DNA from: Mytilus edulis | Taxonomy: Eukaryota > Mollusca > Bivalvia > Mytilida > Mytilidae | Length of the DNA: 64,000 bases | Assembly (NCBI RefSeq): GCF_963676685.1 | Contig: NC_092346.1 | Location: 78,135,821-78,199,820, forward strand | Direction: 5' to 3' | Part shown: in pieces, positions 36,901-48,475 of the stretch | How positions within the stretch are numbered: position 1 is the stretch's first letter | Layout: each line of letters starts with the position of its first letter | The notes under the pieces: model-generated | What the model saw: the letters and a program-made list of their open reading frames with translations, nothing else | What the model was told of the DNA's origin: nothing | Databases searched by the model: none | Position numbers and translations under genes: made by a program

Positions 36901-37500
36901 AGCGGATCGGAGGCATGAAATTTATAAATGTTAATCTCATTTTAATTTACATTGTACGTCTAACATTTTTCTTTGAAGAGGATAACGCTTAAATTTGTCT
37001 TAAAACAACAATACGGTTGTTAACTATTAAATTTTTTATATACGCCGACGCGCGTTTCAAAAGACTAATCAGTGACGCTCGAATCCAAAAAAATAAAAAG
37101 ATCAAATAAAGTACGAAGTTGAAGAGCATTGAGGACCAAAATTCCTAAAAGTTTTGCCAAATTAAACTAAGGTAATATATTCCTGAGGTAGAAAAGCCTT
37201 AGTATTTCAAAAATTCAAAAGTTTTGTAAACAGTTTATGTTTTAATATGAAAATATATTGACCATATCAATGATAATTTATGTCAGCACAGTAGTGCTTA
37301 CTACTGGGCTGGTCATACTCTCGAAGAATTAAATTTCCACCAGCATTGGCATCGACCCAGTGGTTGAAAATAAACTCATCATAGATACCAGGATTAAATT
37401 TTGTATATATATGTGAAGATTTCTTTATTACAAGTATTGATTTATTTTACAGATTATAACTATGCAGACGTGTTTGCCATTTCTGCTCAAATCGATGACT
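27917..37500 (+). CDS. Secreted PAN/apple-like mollusc protein, model incomplete or decaying
   Basis: Five exonic blocks are visible: 27917..28274, 33427..33647, about 33937..34103, 35812..35997 and 37453..37500. The first has a signal-like leader (KSLYHLFALCLYLVSG) and a Cys-rich PAN/apple-like segment (QCAYYCLQDSSCKGACF). Later blocks give PRWELLFRATAGIN, EFFRNGKVVVAFVVLG, TSWFRKEYVNNITWPDL, CSTDEGWFMVIDK and finally YADVFAISAQIDD with a stop. This order matches an uncharacterised secreted family I know from bivalves, by memory. Blocks 2-3 and 3-4 splice in phase; the latter makes the Gly of LKG. Joining block 1 to 2 gives a TGA exactly at the junction, and block 4 to 5 is off by one base. 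Either short exons are missed or the gene is broken. The introns are full of repeats. Confidence 0.6.
28508..28830 (-). repeat. Diverged truncated retroelement tail
   Basis: AAGATGTGGTATGAGTGCCA, TATAGGTCACAGTACGGTCT and AAACAAACGACAGCC-like blocks match 49085-49330 with many changes. It lies in the first intron of the PAN-like gene. Confidence 0.7.
29566..29830 (+). repeat. Diverged dispersed repeat, GACGCGCGTTTCGTC superfamily
   Basis: GTCCGAAGCGCTTTTCTGAT, TCAGGAACACTCATAG, GTTGAAGAGCTTCATAAC and TGCCTGAGGGAGTTAAACAC parallel 35035-35350 and, more distantly, 26524-26890. Confidence 0.6.
29831..31135. other. Intronic stretch, nothing recognised
   Basis: AT-rich, with poly-T and poly-A runs and no exon-like segment that fits the phase of the flanking blocks. 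Confidence 0.4.
31140..31350 (-). repeat. Dispersed repeat, CAAGTGAGAGGTTTAGC family, reverse copy
   Basis: AATGGTGGATTAAACCTGGT and GCTAAACCACTCACTTGTAT are the reverse complement of the family core seen at 50695. Confidence 0.7.
32040..33020. repeat. ~1 kb unclassified interspersed repeat, uninterrupted copy
   Basis: The reverse complement aligns almost end to end with 53645-54582 and with 56134-56185. Shared blocks include CATAGAGACATAACTTGGGA, TCTCTGTGTTCCATCTCA, CGAGGTAGGGGTAGTTAAG and TTGCATTGTCAATATTTACA (read on + here). A 5' fragment recurs at 51045-51290 and a second piece at 56188-56400. No coding frame is conserved. This copy gives the empty-site state for the transposon at 54583. 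Confidence 0.85.
34395..35020. repeat. Three repeats in tandem in an intron of the PAN-like gene
   Basis: 34399-34475 is a reverse copy of the TGGAAATGGGGAA family (GACACATTCCCCATTTCCAT). 34500-34720 is a copy of the CAAGTGAGAGG family (TATAACAGTCGTATCCATTC). 34790-35020 is the reversed 3' end of the second retroelement subfamily (GAGGGACAGTCAAACTCATA, GACAAAGTCATGGCTAAAAA). Confidence 0.7.
35035..35350 (+). repeat. Diverged dispersed repeat, GACGCGCGTTTCGTC superfamily
   Basis: GCGTCATAAGCGCTTTTTTG, TCATCAGGAACGCTCATAGC, TGCCTGATGGAGTTGAAAAC and a GACTACTGAGCTGATGAC tail. It is closest to 29566-29830. Confidence 0.65.
37032..37415 (+). repeat. Dispersed repeat, GACGCGCGTTTC family, running into a second unit start
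   Basis: It shares ACTAATCAGTGACGCTCGAA, CTGAGGTAGAAAAGCCTTAG and the TACTGGGCTGGTCATACTC tail with 26524. After CGACCCAGTGGTTGAAAAT it continues with ACTCATCATAGATACCAGGA, which is the left block of the family. So it is either the start of a second tandem unit or a tail that resembles the head. Confidence 0.8.
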
Positions 37501-38345
37501 GAAACGGTAGAAATCGCAAGATCGTTATATGTGGTTTAAACAACATATGGTCTGAGAAATACGTGTACATCCATAAATTGACATTTTTTAGTCTGTGTTA
37601 AAGAATATATGGATTAAAGATTTAAAGTAAAACTGATTTTATTGGCATTCTTGATTAAATGTAAAACTTGAATAGAAGGGTTACCTAAAAGAATGATTGT
37701 GTTTATCAGTTTACTCGCAAGTTATCAGTTCACATTTAAATTCACAGCAGTTGATATAAAATGTAAATTAATGTTAAATCACATGAACTATATTAATTTC
37801 TTTACGTATTTAACGTTATTAATTGGATAATGTAGTCAAATGTTTTGATCAGAACAAAAATTGATTTTCTTTTTAATAAATGAAAACATTACCTTTATGT
37901 ATAGCTACATAGACATGAATGGTTATCTTGTGGCTCTGTATTCTGTCGATATTATGAAATTGCACAAGTTCGTTCTTCTATTAGACTGCTTATGATGTCT
38001 TTAACTGAATCCGTGATATGTACAGTAGTACTAGCTAGCAAACAAATTTAAGTCTCAAACGGTAATTTTGATATTTTTACAGCATCGGAGAAGTCTGAAC
38101 AATGAATTATCAGTCCTGTTCAGTCTTTGAGTCAATTTTCAGACTTATTCATTCTATGAATCATTACTATCACTATCAGATAAACCGCTTGCAGTCTGTT
38201 CAGTAGCTTATATGACAATTTACTTAAATGTTCATGTGTGCCGGAAAGTAACAACTAATGGACAGTCTAGACATGGATTGAACAGATTTTTATTTGATTG
38301 CGTGTTTGAACAGTATTGAAAAGTAAAATCACAAAAATAACAAAC
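37501..38345. other. Intergenic stretch, nothing recognised
   Basis: Presumed 3' flank of the PAN-like gene. No other feature supported. Confidence 0.4.
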
Positions 38346-38349
38346 TTCT

Positions 38350-38530
38350 AGGAAAATTCAAAAACGGACAGTCCCTAATCAAATACCAAAATCATATGCA
38401 CAAACACATAAAACGAATGGACAACAACTATCATATTATTGACTTGGTACATGCATTTATCTATGGAGAAAATGGTGAATTAACCCTGGTTTTATAGCTA
38501 GCTAAACCTCTCACTTGTAAGACAGCCGCA
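38350..38530 (-). repeat. Dispersed repeat, CAAGTGAGAGGTTTAGC family, reverse copy
   Basis: GAAAATGGTGAATTAACCCT and GCTAGCTAAACCTCTCACTT are the reverse complement of the family core. Confidence 0.7.
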
Positions 38531-40175
38531 CACAATTCCATCATATTGACAACGATGTCTCATCAAAACAAAAGGACATAATAAATAATGTCATTAAGAG
38601 GGGTTAAGCCGTCAATATTGTGTTATTATCGTAATCACTTTAAAAACAAACATACAATGTATATGTAAAGAAAAAATTACCATGACACAATAACACAATG
38701 ACGGGATGTACATAGCCACGTCATATGTAACAAAGAAACACTAAAAGGCATATAGATAAATATTGCTGCAAAAAAAAATGTCGTTAACTTCCAAACAGAA
38801 CAACGAAACAGATGTTTTTAACGATTTTGGATATACATTTCAGTTCATTTTCATAAACATATGGCTTGTGATATTGAAAATAATTGCAACACACTGAATC
38901 TGCCTACTTCGTCCTCATACCAAGATAAAACTAGTTTTATATAATGCCCTGAAGTATGTTCATTGTAATTATTTAACTACGGTCTACCATCTATGTGTAA
39001 GTATCCTAGATTACCGTGTAAGTTTAATTTCCTTTCGACGTATATTATCCTGAAAATAGTTCTGTTTTGCTAAATAGAGCTGAAAAGGGCTACTAAAACT
39101 TCTACTGAACTCGTTATCACATCATCTCAAGGCCAATCATATTTAGATAAAGCGTATTCCGGATTTGAACCTCGTTCAACTATATATGAATATCGAAAAC
39201 ATATATATGTATCATTTACAAACCCCTGAGTCGGGTAGAGGTAATGCAGCTTCATAGGTAACACAACTAAAAATCGATTGTACACGAGGGTAAACTCCAT
39301 TGTGCTGCAATGTCGAACGGGAACATAGATGATATTGTATCGGCAGTAGCTATATCCGATATAAGGATGTGATTAATACTACCAGCGATACAATCTAAAT
39401 CACTCCAGATTTAATATTATAGAAATACTACGATTTTGCAGTGTGACGCCGTCACAATGTTGCGCTTATATTGATTTTTTCAATGTTTTTTTTCATGATA
39501 TATTTCGACACTACTCGGTAGTTCATTACTACCATGGTAAAAAATAATATCCGGGACGCCCTATATATAATAGTTTCAATTAAAACGGACACAATCAAAG
39601 TACTAACATATCATTTTTACACAGAAGTTTGTGGGCAGAATTACAGAAAATCGTTATTTAAAATTTCCTCATTTTGTGTATATTCCTTGCATTAATCTAT
39701 TTAGTTCAATATTTGTAAATGATTATAATATCTATGGAAGTGTTAAAAAAAAATATTCCATGCACCGACAATATATCCATTCTTTGCAATTCCGATACAG
39801 TTCAAATGGTTTAAAATTAATCAAAATTTTCTAAAATTCGGATTACTACTGTCCCATTAACAACAAATTCTACATTAACTAATTTAACAGTAATTTCCGA
39901 TTTCTTCAATATTATCTATCGATATAGCTGCTATTGTGGTTACAGATTATAACGCTTTAACACTAAAACTTATTAATCTATATTTCAGGAAGGATTTTGC
40001 TCTAAAATATTATAGCAATTCGTTTCTGCTACACATGGTTTATTCATTGCTTGAAATTTATTTTGTGTCTTTTGCATTATCGTTATTAGAGATTTACCAG
40101 TGTTTAGCGTATTGGTAAACTGATGTTATAAAGGTAGATGATAGTTTTCAACTTATTCTTATTTTGTATCTGTAT
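38531..40175. other. Intergenic stretch, no gene recognised
   Basis: AT-rich. A few short frames are visible but none with splice or homology support. Confidence 0.4.
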
Positions 40176-40290
40176 TGAAGACCGTACTGTGAACTATAAT
40201 GGCTTACTTTGTACATATTGTGAATTGGATGGTTATATGTCTGATTGACACTCATACCATATCTCCTTATTTCTATTGTACACAAATACA
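40176..40290 (+). repeat. Truncated retroelement tail
   Basis: GAAGACCGTACTGTGAACTA and GACACTCATACCATATCTCC match the tail family (copies at 16290 and 41448). Confidence 0.55.
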
Positions 40291-40713
40291 TTTATTTATA
40301 ATACATTATTTGCTCTTTTTCAACGCAGAATCCACATTTAATATGAAATTAGTAACGAAAATGAGTAGCATGAAGGTGTGACTTTGTTGGAAGCTTGATG
40401 AATTTTTATGAACATGATCTAATTGAGCTTCATTCTGTTTTATGCAGTTTAGCATATTTTGTTTGTTTTTGAAATATTATAAGCAAATTACATTTCCTCA
40501 TTTTCAATATCTCTGTAAAGTACGCTGGGGAAAAGAAAAAATATAAAAATAGCCAAACAAAGCTTTGTGTTTAAGAATATCGATTATATGCTTTTGTGGA
40601 ACAAGTGTTAGTTTCCTTTTTAAAAGTAGATGTTTTCCTGTTTTCTTCCTTCTGTGACGTAAATAATATCATTTTTCCGTCAAACATATTTCTTAACATG
40701 AAATTAGACTGCA

Positions 40714-43700
40714 ATGCTAAATCTTTCAAGAAACTTGAAATTATCAATAGCCTTAATTGTAACTGGGTGTGTAATTCATTTCATTGGATTTGTTTCACCT
40801 TACTGGAATATACTACCAGACACCGAAGCACTTGAAAGTACGGAGAGCGCCGTAAGACTTGGTCTGTGGACAGTATGTATTCGACGAGGAAAGAAAATAA
40901 ACTGTGTACAATACGACCACAGTAAGTAATATTATCAATTTTTGTATCACTTAAAAATATCCTCACAAGGATTTTTAAATATATATCACAATTAAGATAT
41001 AGCAGTAATTGTACATACGCTAAAAGTATAACTGTGGGTTAAAATATGATCTTAATAGTTTTTACAGTTAATAAATCTCTCGTTTGGAATGATATTTCAT
41101 GAACATTCTAGTCTATGTTCTAAAATTTCATTATCAGATTTTATTTACTTATCGTATGTCTTATCCTGGATATCCTAATAGCTGTTGCTGTATCTCAGCC
41201 GCATCATAATGCAACCAATCAGAATCTAGTAGTTAATTCAAGATGGCGTGTTTGTCGACTGAAACTAATAGCTCCGCACCATGATTCGAAGCAAACATTG
41301 TGTTATCAGTTTGACTTTACCATGTTTACACGAGACACTTACACAAAAACACAATTAAAGCAACCCAGAAACTGATAGCATATATATTCTTAATCTCAAA
41401 TAATCACGATTATGGATCAACCAATAACCTTTCCCGGCTCGGTGCTGACGGCCGTACTTTGACCTATTATCGTTTACTTTTGCAAATTGTGTTTTGGATG
41501 GAGAGTGGTGTCATTGGCACTCGTACCACATCTTTTTATATATATAGACTTAATTTATAACAATATTTTTTGTTGACAGTATAAGGTTTCATGATAAAAA
41601 TCTCGTACCTGGTTAGTACAGATAAAAAATACACTAGCAACGACCACATGAGCAATATCATTGTGTTTGCTTTTAAAAACAGATAAATTAATAAGCCAGG
41701 AATTATAACCCCAATGAATGTATTTATAAAGAAGAAGATGTGGTATGATTGCCAATTAGACATCTCTCCACGAGAAACCAAATGACACAGAAATTAACAA
41801 CTATAGGTCACCGTACGGCCTTCAACATGTATATACATTTGGGAAACACGTCAACGTTCCGATAATGTCATTATTTTATAGCTATATCAATCATGTAGGA
41901 AAATTTCTTTAGATTTAAAAAAACCCTTCATATTGATTTTGTGTATCTTTCATTCTCATTTGTTTGTCGTTGCAGGTCTTAGCCAGTCGAAGGCAGCTAA
42001 AGGATTGGAAACATTATCTGTGATATTTTATTTGTTATCCCTATTGTCATTCTGGCTTTACCTGCGTCATCCTGTTTATGGAGGAGACATACTTTTAGTA
42101 TGCATGATCTTTATCATTTTGATTGGTAGGTGAGTTAAAGAATAATAAAAACAAAAATACAAATAATCAAACCCACTGAATGCTTTAGAAACGTCGCACG
42201 ATACTGGTGTCACCTAACGTTACACACTCAAAGACGTAAGCCAAAATAAAAACGTTGGAATGCATGTTGTTCAGATGGCTTTTTACAATAAATTTTAAAG
42301 GATTGATATTTTTTCCTAAGAAAGGATTAATTGTTTTTTCTTAGATAAAAGATGTTAAGCTTTAGTTTTATTAACAAATTAAAAAAAAAGTAACTTGAAT
42401 TGAAACCATTTGTTTTATATACTTTTAATTATAAAGGCAATCGATTACTTTTTTTATGGATAAACTATGCACTGCAAATGCACTCATCTTTGCACTCCAA
42501 AATGTCAAGGCGAAAGGACTACAGCATATCTAGCATGTTAGTTCTGCACAAATATATGCAAGGGAGTTAGCGGGAACAATTATTATTGCTGGTTTTGTTT
42601 CCCTATTAATTTGTATTATAGCGGATCCGACTATTATAGTCCGGAAAACACTTCAGTTCCGCGAGAACATCTCTCCCAACCCCTTCTTTATAAATCGATA
42701 GAGCTTCCACATAAAACATTAATTTTAAAGTTTTCTTATTAAGCAACAAAATAAAATAGCCGTATCCCAAATCGTCTGTGAAAACCGCAATAATGACAAT
42801 TAGACGGAACGTTAGAAGTATACTTTATTAAATAACGTCAAAATCGTATGTGGGGACATTGTATCGGACATTTTAGTTTTATCTGATATCTCGTATATTA
42901 TATTTAATTTATGGGAATTTAATATCAAAATAGAGCTAATTGTTTGTACTTTTATCCATTATATTTTGTTTTATGTAGCGAATGGCACTGTATTAAATAA
43001 ACATCATGAAAAAACAGAAAACGTAACCATACGTTTAATTTAGTTTGAAGGGGACAAAATGTCGGACATTGCTATTGAACTCGAATAACAAGAATTTATT
43101 TTAAAAAATCCTGATTATTGCATGAGGCGAAAGTGTGATCTTTGTACAAAATACTATTATAAGAATTATTTACTTTCGACATGGGGATTACTCTGAAATT
43201 CCCTTTTTTGAGACAATTTAACAAAAATTACGGCAACCTTTCGTGCATGGGACAAATAATTTGTATCATCTTGATCCCTTTTTTTATATTTCCGTCTTTT
43301 CGAGAGAAAAAAATCGACATTACGTCATCGCCCTATTATGAATTGCTTGTTCTGGACAAACTTTTATATCGTTTGGTAATAAAATTTATGTGTTTTTTAC
43401 GGTATTGAGAATTTCACAAAACTAAAAGTGTAACGCGGGACAAGGAAATCATATTGCAAAATAAAGGTTCCAAAACTACGCAACAAATGTTATACTATTT
43501 TACTGATCAAAAGAAGATAATTCGAATATTTCAAAGTCGATTCTCCAAATTCATCATAACTTACCAAAATTATATCACATGAATTAACCCCCTACGCAAA
43601 GCTGTCTTTATCCATTTCTTGTTATTTTAAAAGCGACAAGCTTGATTTATGTTATCATCGATTGGTCAACGGAGGACGGTGTAAATAATCTTTAAAAATG

Positions 43701-46116
43701 TAATAGCTATAAACAGATAACTGTAACGATACGCTTTTACAAAGTCCACAAGCGAATCATGTATTACATTTTAGGTATTTGGTTTTAAATAAGACTGATG
43801 GAACAAAAATACAATTATTTTGCCATCTAAAAAATTCATCAGAAATATATTTGTATTGTCTGATGAAAGTAATTACACGTTATAGTTCCCTGGATAGTTC
43901 ATAATATCACATATACACGTATATACCTTCAAATTGCTGTTGTTTTTTCTTCAAAATCACGACTGGTCATACAGTCAAAAAATCTGAAATCGCTTCTAGA
44001 ATACAGTCAGTTCTAGACTGATCGTACAGTAATTTATTTTAGGATCCTCAAGGAAAACATATTTTTTTTATGGGAAATACGAATATTCTACTTAAATACG
44101 AAAAGAATATTGAAACAGTATATATTTAACTGTAAACTGATGCAAATATTTGCAATAAAAGATTATTTGCTTTGTACTACGAGAGCAAAATTGTCCATCG
44201 ATTTCACTTTTTCAAAGTCTACCAAGTTGATGTGATGCACACGTATATTTTATATTCTAATGCATGTTTTTGTTACAGTAACTCATATTTATGATGCTAT
44301 ATATACTTTGAAGATGTTCAAAGCACTTTGTAGATATAGGAGTAAACAAATGATGAGAAAAGTTACCGTAGGCAAAACCGTCCTGTTAGCCAGTTGGAAA
44401 TCATCGCTTCGAAAATCGCGACTTCCGGATAGCGTACAGAATAGTATCTACACTGTGTTACCGTTTTCCTAACATTAGTTTATAAAGATATATACCTTAT
44501 AGCGGCTGTTCTGTTTTTGTTTTCGACTAACAGTATGAAAATCGACCCCAACGATGAGCTTAACTCGATATGATAAAGTCAGTATAAAATAAATTGTCAT
44601 TTGTGGACAAAATTTTGAAATAAAATTGAAATGCGACAACTATCCATATAGAGGTAAATGTAAATAACTGTAGATCATGGTTCTATTTTCAGAAATTAGC
44701 AAAACCCATACCACATAGTAAGCCAAGGTATAAAGGACCCAATATAACAAACTGTAAAACAAATCAAACGAGAAAAAGAACCGCACGACTTACTAAATCG
44801 ATGGCGTTCAATGGCTAACCTACTATGATACTATCACTTTGACATAGTGTTATTTTTAAAACATTCTTATTAAAACTGCCATAAAAGATGATTTTCAAGT
44901 GCACACTTAAACTCTTTTTCTCTAAGTGTCTTTAGGAGACAACTTTTTGAAAGTACATTGTAAATTTAAATATAGCTTTCATATTGAAACAGAAAGTAAA
45001 TGTGTATTTTATGTTTCTAAACAGGGGAAATATTTAATTTGGATAGTAATATTTAAATTCTTGAAGGCTACCCCTCTCGTAATTGTCAGTTAAAACCATT
45101 TATTAAAGTTACAGGCGTCAAATATGATTTCATTTTTTTTAATAAAAATATGCTTTGACTTTTCAATAAAACAAAGCATAACAATCTGAACCTAAGTTAA
45201 CGATGTATCCGAATGATTAGCAGATATAAAACTAGTACTCCAGCGTCAGTTGTTATATCAATATTTATGTATTTATTTTATTTCTATTTTGGCATACGTA
45301 GCGCACTTTAGGGACAAGATGAATACGCTTTAAAGAAAACATTTAATTTGATCATGTTTTTTCCGGTTGCAATATGTTATTATAATCAAACAACGTTTTT
45401 CATTTTTCTGTTCTTATGAATAATAATAAATTATGCTATATTATCATCTTTAACAAAGAGTTTCCTAGATAAAAAAAATCATCAGCCAGTAGTCTGCATG
45501 TAATATTGCAGAGACAGGTTTCTTTTGTTGGTGATTTTTTGTTGACAACTAATTGACTTGCATTTTGTTTGTGACGTTGGGTTGCTGTCTAATTGAAGTA
45601 TGCCTGCTCTCCTTTTATTCATAACAGTTTAATACAATATATGTCAACCTCCTAAATTAGTGATACATTCCAGTCCGGAAAGATGTCCATGTACCCATCA
45701 TTGTTAACTTGATAAGAAAAGGCGTAGTCGTGGTGTACTAAGTATGAACTCATAAGATTATTCATTTTGACACAACGCCAGATCTAGTAACTTACTTGTT
45801 CTAGATTTGTCACACATTATTTTTATCCCTATAACCTATGAAATTGTCATCTTACATTTAATGATTGAGCTCTTACTACATACATTTCGTTTTAATTTCA
45901 GTTGAAACAACAGCAGTTGGAGCTCTTTGTTGGGTAACTATGTCTGATATTCAGAAGAGATATGTATTATCATGGGCGTTCGGATTAACGGTTGGTTCCG
46001 TGATATTTCCCGTGATTGCTGGCTGGTTTGTTTCACAAGAAAGAAGTTCTTTTATTCAACAACATAGACGTTCCAGTTTAGAACAACCAGAAAAGAAAGA
46101 AATTTTACTTCATTAA
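40714..46116 (+). CDS. Claudin-like four-pass membrane protein
   Basis: Exons 40714..40921, 41976..42125 and 45902..46116 join through two phase-1 introns (GTAAGT donor, TTGCAG and TTTCAG acceptors) into 190 residues. The first extracellular loop carries the claudin-type signature: Trp31, then Gly50-Leu51-Trp52, Cys55 and Cys64 (spacing C-x8-C). Hydrophobic spans lie at about 8-30, 79-97, 103-128 and 139-162. The C-terminal tail is short, polar and basic. Length is close to the ~200 residues usual for the claudin/PMP22 superfamily. The role is presumably in septate-junction or membrane adhesion; this is inferred from the family. The second donor is ambiguous (GTAGGT or GTGAGT four bases on), and only the first keeps the frame. 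No PDZ-binding end is evident (it ends ILLH). Confidence 0.85.
41448..41540 (+). repeat. Truncated retroelement tail in claudin-like intron 1
   Basis: GACGGCCGTACTTTGACCTA and GGTGTCATTGGCACTCGTAC, then CACATCTTTTTATAT. Confidence 0.65.
41728..41835 (-). repeat. Truncated retroelement tail in claudin-like intron 1, opposite orientation
   Basis: AAGAAGATGTGGTATGATTG, GAAACCAAATGACACAGAAA and CACCGTACGGCCTTCAACAT match 49087-49180 closely. Confidence 0.85.
42130..44700. other. Claudin-like intron 2, first part
   Basis: No repeat or exon recognised. A 70-residue open frame at 44260-44472 follows a TTACAG, but starts with TAA after the acceptor and does not fit the required phase, so I do not include it. 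Confidence 0.4.
44702..44825 (-). repeat. Diverged truncated retroelement element piece in claudin-like intron 2
   Basis: CCCATACCACATAGTAAGCC, then an AACTGTAAAACAAATCAAAC block and ACGAGAAAAAGAACCG. It matches the internal part of 49190-49270 and lacks the extreme 3' end. Confidence 0.6.
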
Positions 46117-47660
46117 AATATGTTATAAAAGATATACCTTCATGTACTACTTTAGCGGTCGAAATGTTAGCCATTTATTCAAACTTTTTTTTTTATATTT
46201 CTATCCTTTTGATAGACGCACATATTTTTTTTTATTTCAACAGATAAACTCAAGAGGATTTTTGTAGAAAAAAATATGAAAATCTTCTTTACATTATTTT
46301 CGTTTTAATATGTACGTAATAGTTCATTACAAATAATTGATTTTCAACAACGTTGTAGGATTTGAGGACAAAAACGGCATTTTTTACGGTACATCTAACA
46401 ACTTTAAAAAATTTCGATGTTGACTCTTTCATCAAACTTGGTACAAATAATCTTCATACGTAATCAAACATATTTGCCATTTAAAAAAAGGGCAGCACTC
46501 CTTTTTCGCCAAATTCTGTTTTTCAGGGGTATCATTCGCGCCATTTTTTTTCAAATGTATCAATTGCGCCAGTTTTCGGAACTCATTTGCGCCAATTTAC
46601 CTGAACACATATTGATCGTACAAATTAAAGATTAATATATATTTAGTATCCTTTTTGTCTTATAAATTTTTATTCGTTAAATAATTGTTACTCTTGTGGG
46701 TGAAAGGTGAGTATAGATAATAGGATTACCATTAAACTAAAGGTATGCATATAAACAAACAGGTAAACACTAATTATAAAAAGTGTTCAGTGACGAAAAT
46801 AAAACAATCAGTTTAAGAGAAGTCTTTGCGTTGATAACATGAATGTTACTATTTAGAACATACTCACCCCTTCTCGTCCAATGAAAAGTCAGTTTTTTGC
46901 CCTCTAATTTTCATAGTACATGGTTTTCCATGCACTATGAAATGCTTTACATGAATGACTTTTCATTGTCAGTTAATTATGAAAGTGAACTCTTAATAGC
47001 TGCACTAACAAAGTGTACAATCCCCTAAGGCATGTTCCTTGGGAAAATAGCCTACTGATTAAAGATTGAAGAGTAAAGATTAAAATAAAAACATTTAGAA
47101 TTTTGCAAAATTTCATGCATTTTCTAATGGTACACATATATAGAATACACAAACAAAAAATTGGTAAGGATAAAATTACATTTAATAAATTATATACCTT
47201 ACATTTGAGGGAATTATTTTCCCATTCTTTCAAAAAAACACAATGCCAGACTGCTGATATATAAAGCAAAGGATTGTTTTCGGAGAAACACAATACTTTT
47301 AAATTTATTAATAAAAAGTAAGCATTTAATGTTGAATGGTCTGAATTCAAATATTCATACAGAGAGTTTAATATTTATAAAAAAAATCAAATTTCAAAAA
47401 GTGGATTTATATAACATTGTGTTGCTTTTTAGAATTAAAAAATCTAAAGATATATAAGTATTAAATTTTACCTGAAGCAGAAGAAAAACAATTTCTCATT
47501 CACAAACTATGTCAGTGCTATTTCATTTCATCCATTGAAATGATCTTTACCTATGTTTTATATTTAGTTCATTATAAAAATTGAACTCTTGTTTAGGTTT
47601 GAATATGACAATGGGAAAGAATAGTTTTGTTAGGTCACTCGAAAGTGTGAATATGTTCTA
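46117..47660. other. Intergenic stretch, nothing recognised
   Basis: AT-rich 3' flank of the claudin-like gene. A minus-strand open frame near 47000-47350 has no splice or family support. Confidence 0.4.
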
Positions 47661-47664
47661 AATT

Positions 47665-47762
47665 GGTCAGACAATACATGGTCATGCTTTATGAAGATTT
47701 AAGCCCTCGGATTCGCCTTGGGCTTAAATCTTCATAAAACATGACCAAGTATTGTCTAACCT
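47665..47762. mobile_element. Foldback hairpin 1
   Basis: The arms GACAATACATGGTCATGCTT..ATGAAGATTTAAGCC and their near-perfect reverse complement (GGCTTAAATCTTCATAAAAC..ATGACCAAGTATTGTC) leave a loop of about 15 bases. It is immediately followed by a second, unrelated hairpin. Confidence 0.85.
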
Positions 47763-47771
47763 ATAAATAAA

Positions 47772-47915
47772 CAATAACTGTTTAGTGTCTTTAAATATCA
47801 GCTGTATTTGTACGAGGCTAGGAAACAATGTGTATGCGAGCTTTTAGCGAGCTTCTACACCTGTTTCGACCCAAGTACAAATACAGCTGATATTTAAAGA
47901 CACTAAACAGTTATT
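47772..47915. mobile_element. Foldback hairpin 2 with perfect 42-bp arms
   Basis: The 42-bp left arm starting CAATAACTGTTTAGTGTCTT matches the right arm ending AAGACACTAAACAGTTATTG without mismatch. An inner GAAACA..TGTTTC pair extends the stem around a CGAGCTTTTAGCGAG loop region. No coding capacity. Confidence 0.9.
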
Positions 47916-48384
47916 GTCTTTATCCTGCAATTAATTCTGTATATTGTTTGTGTTTTGAAAGACACAAAAACTAACATGATATAACATATTTAGCATTTAT
48001 TTTCAATTTGTAATCCCTTAAATTGAGGCCCCCGTAGTAATATCAAAATCACACATTACGCTGAAGACGGGTTCGCAAAAAAAGAATCTCGAATAGTCAA
48101 CAATTATACATCTCTCAAGGTGAATAATTATCTATTTTAACATAACAACTAATTTCAACAGTAAAAACAAATAACAAAACATTGTCAAATTTGAAACAGA
48201 AGTGTACGAGTTGTCATACGCTTCAGACTTGACATTCACTAAACATGCATGCTGAAATCGACATGGTTGATTTTGTAATGATACACTTTCAAGTTTTGAG
48301 AAATCGACAATTGTCATCGTCATTGGAATGCAACCGGAATACACATTCTGAGGTCACACATGTTCAAACAATACTCAGTCCGGC

Positions 48385-48470
48385 AGTGGGCGGAGCCTTA
48401 AAGCGATATCTGTATAGTATACAGATACAGCATAGCGATATCTGTAGGGCTGTATCTGTATAGTAGGACA
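48385..48470. repeat. Small nested direct/inverted repeat of TATCTGTATAGTA
   Basis: AGCGATATCTGTATAG, then ATACAGATACAGCATAGCGA and TATCTGTAGGGCTGTATCTG overlap as direct and inverted copies just before the FLYWCH frame. Confidence 0.6.
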
Positions 48471-48475
48471 CCCAA

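Noticed and set aside
44260-44472. 70-residue frame after a TTACAG, considered as an extra claudin-like exon
   Set aside because: It begins with TAA after the acceptor and the flanking exons already join in phase without it.
46973-47350. 125-residue minus-strand frame with hydrophobic runs
   Set aside because: Low-complexity AT-rich translation with no recognisable family, signal or splice context.
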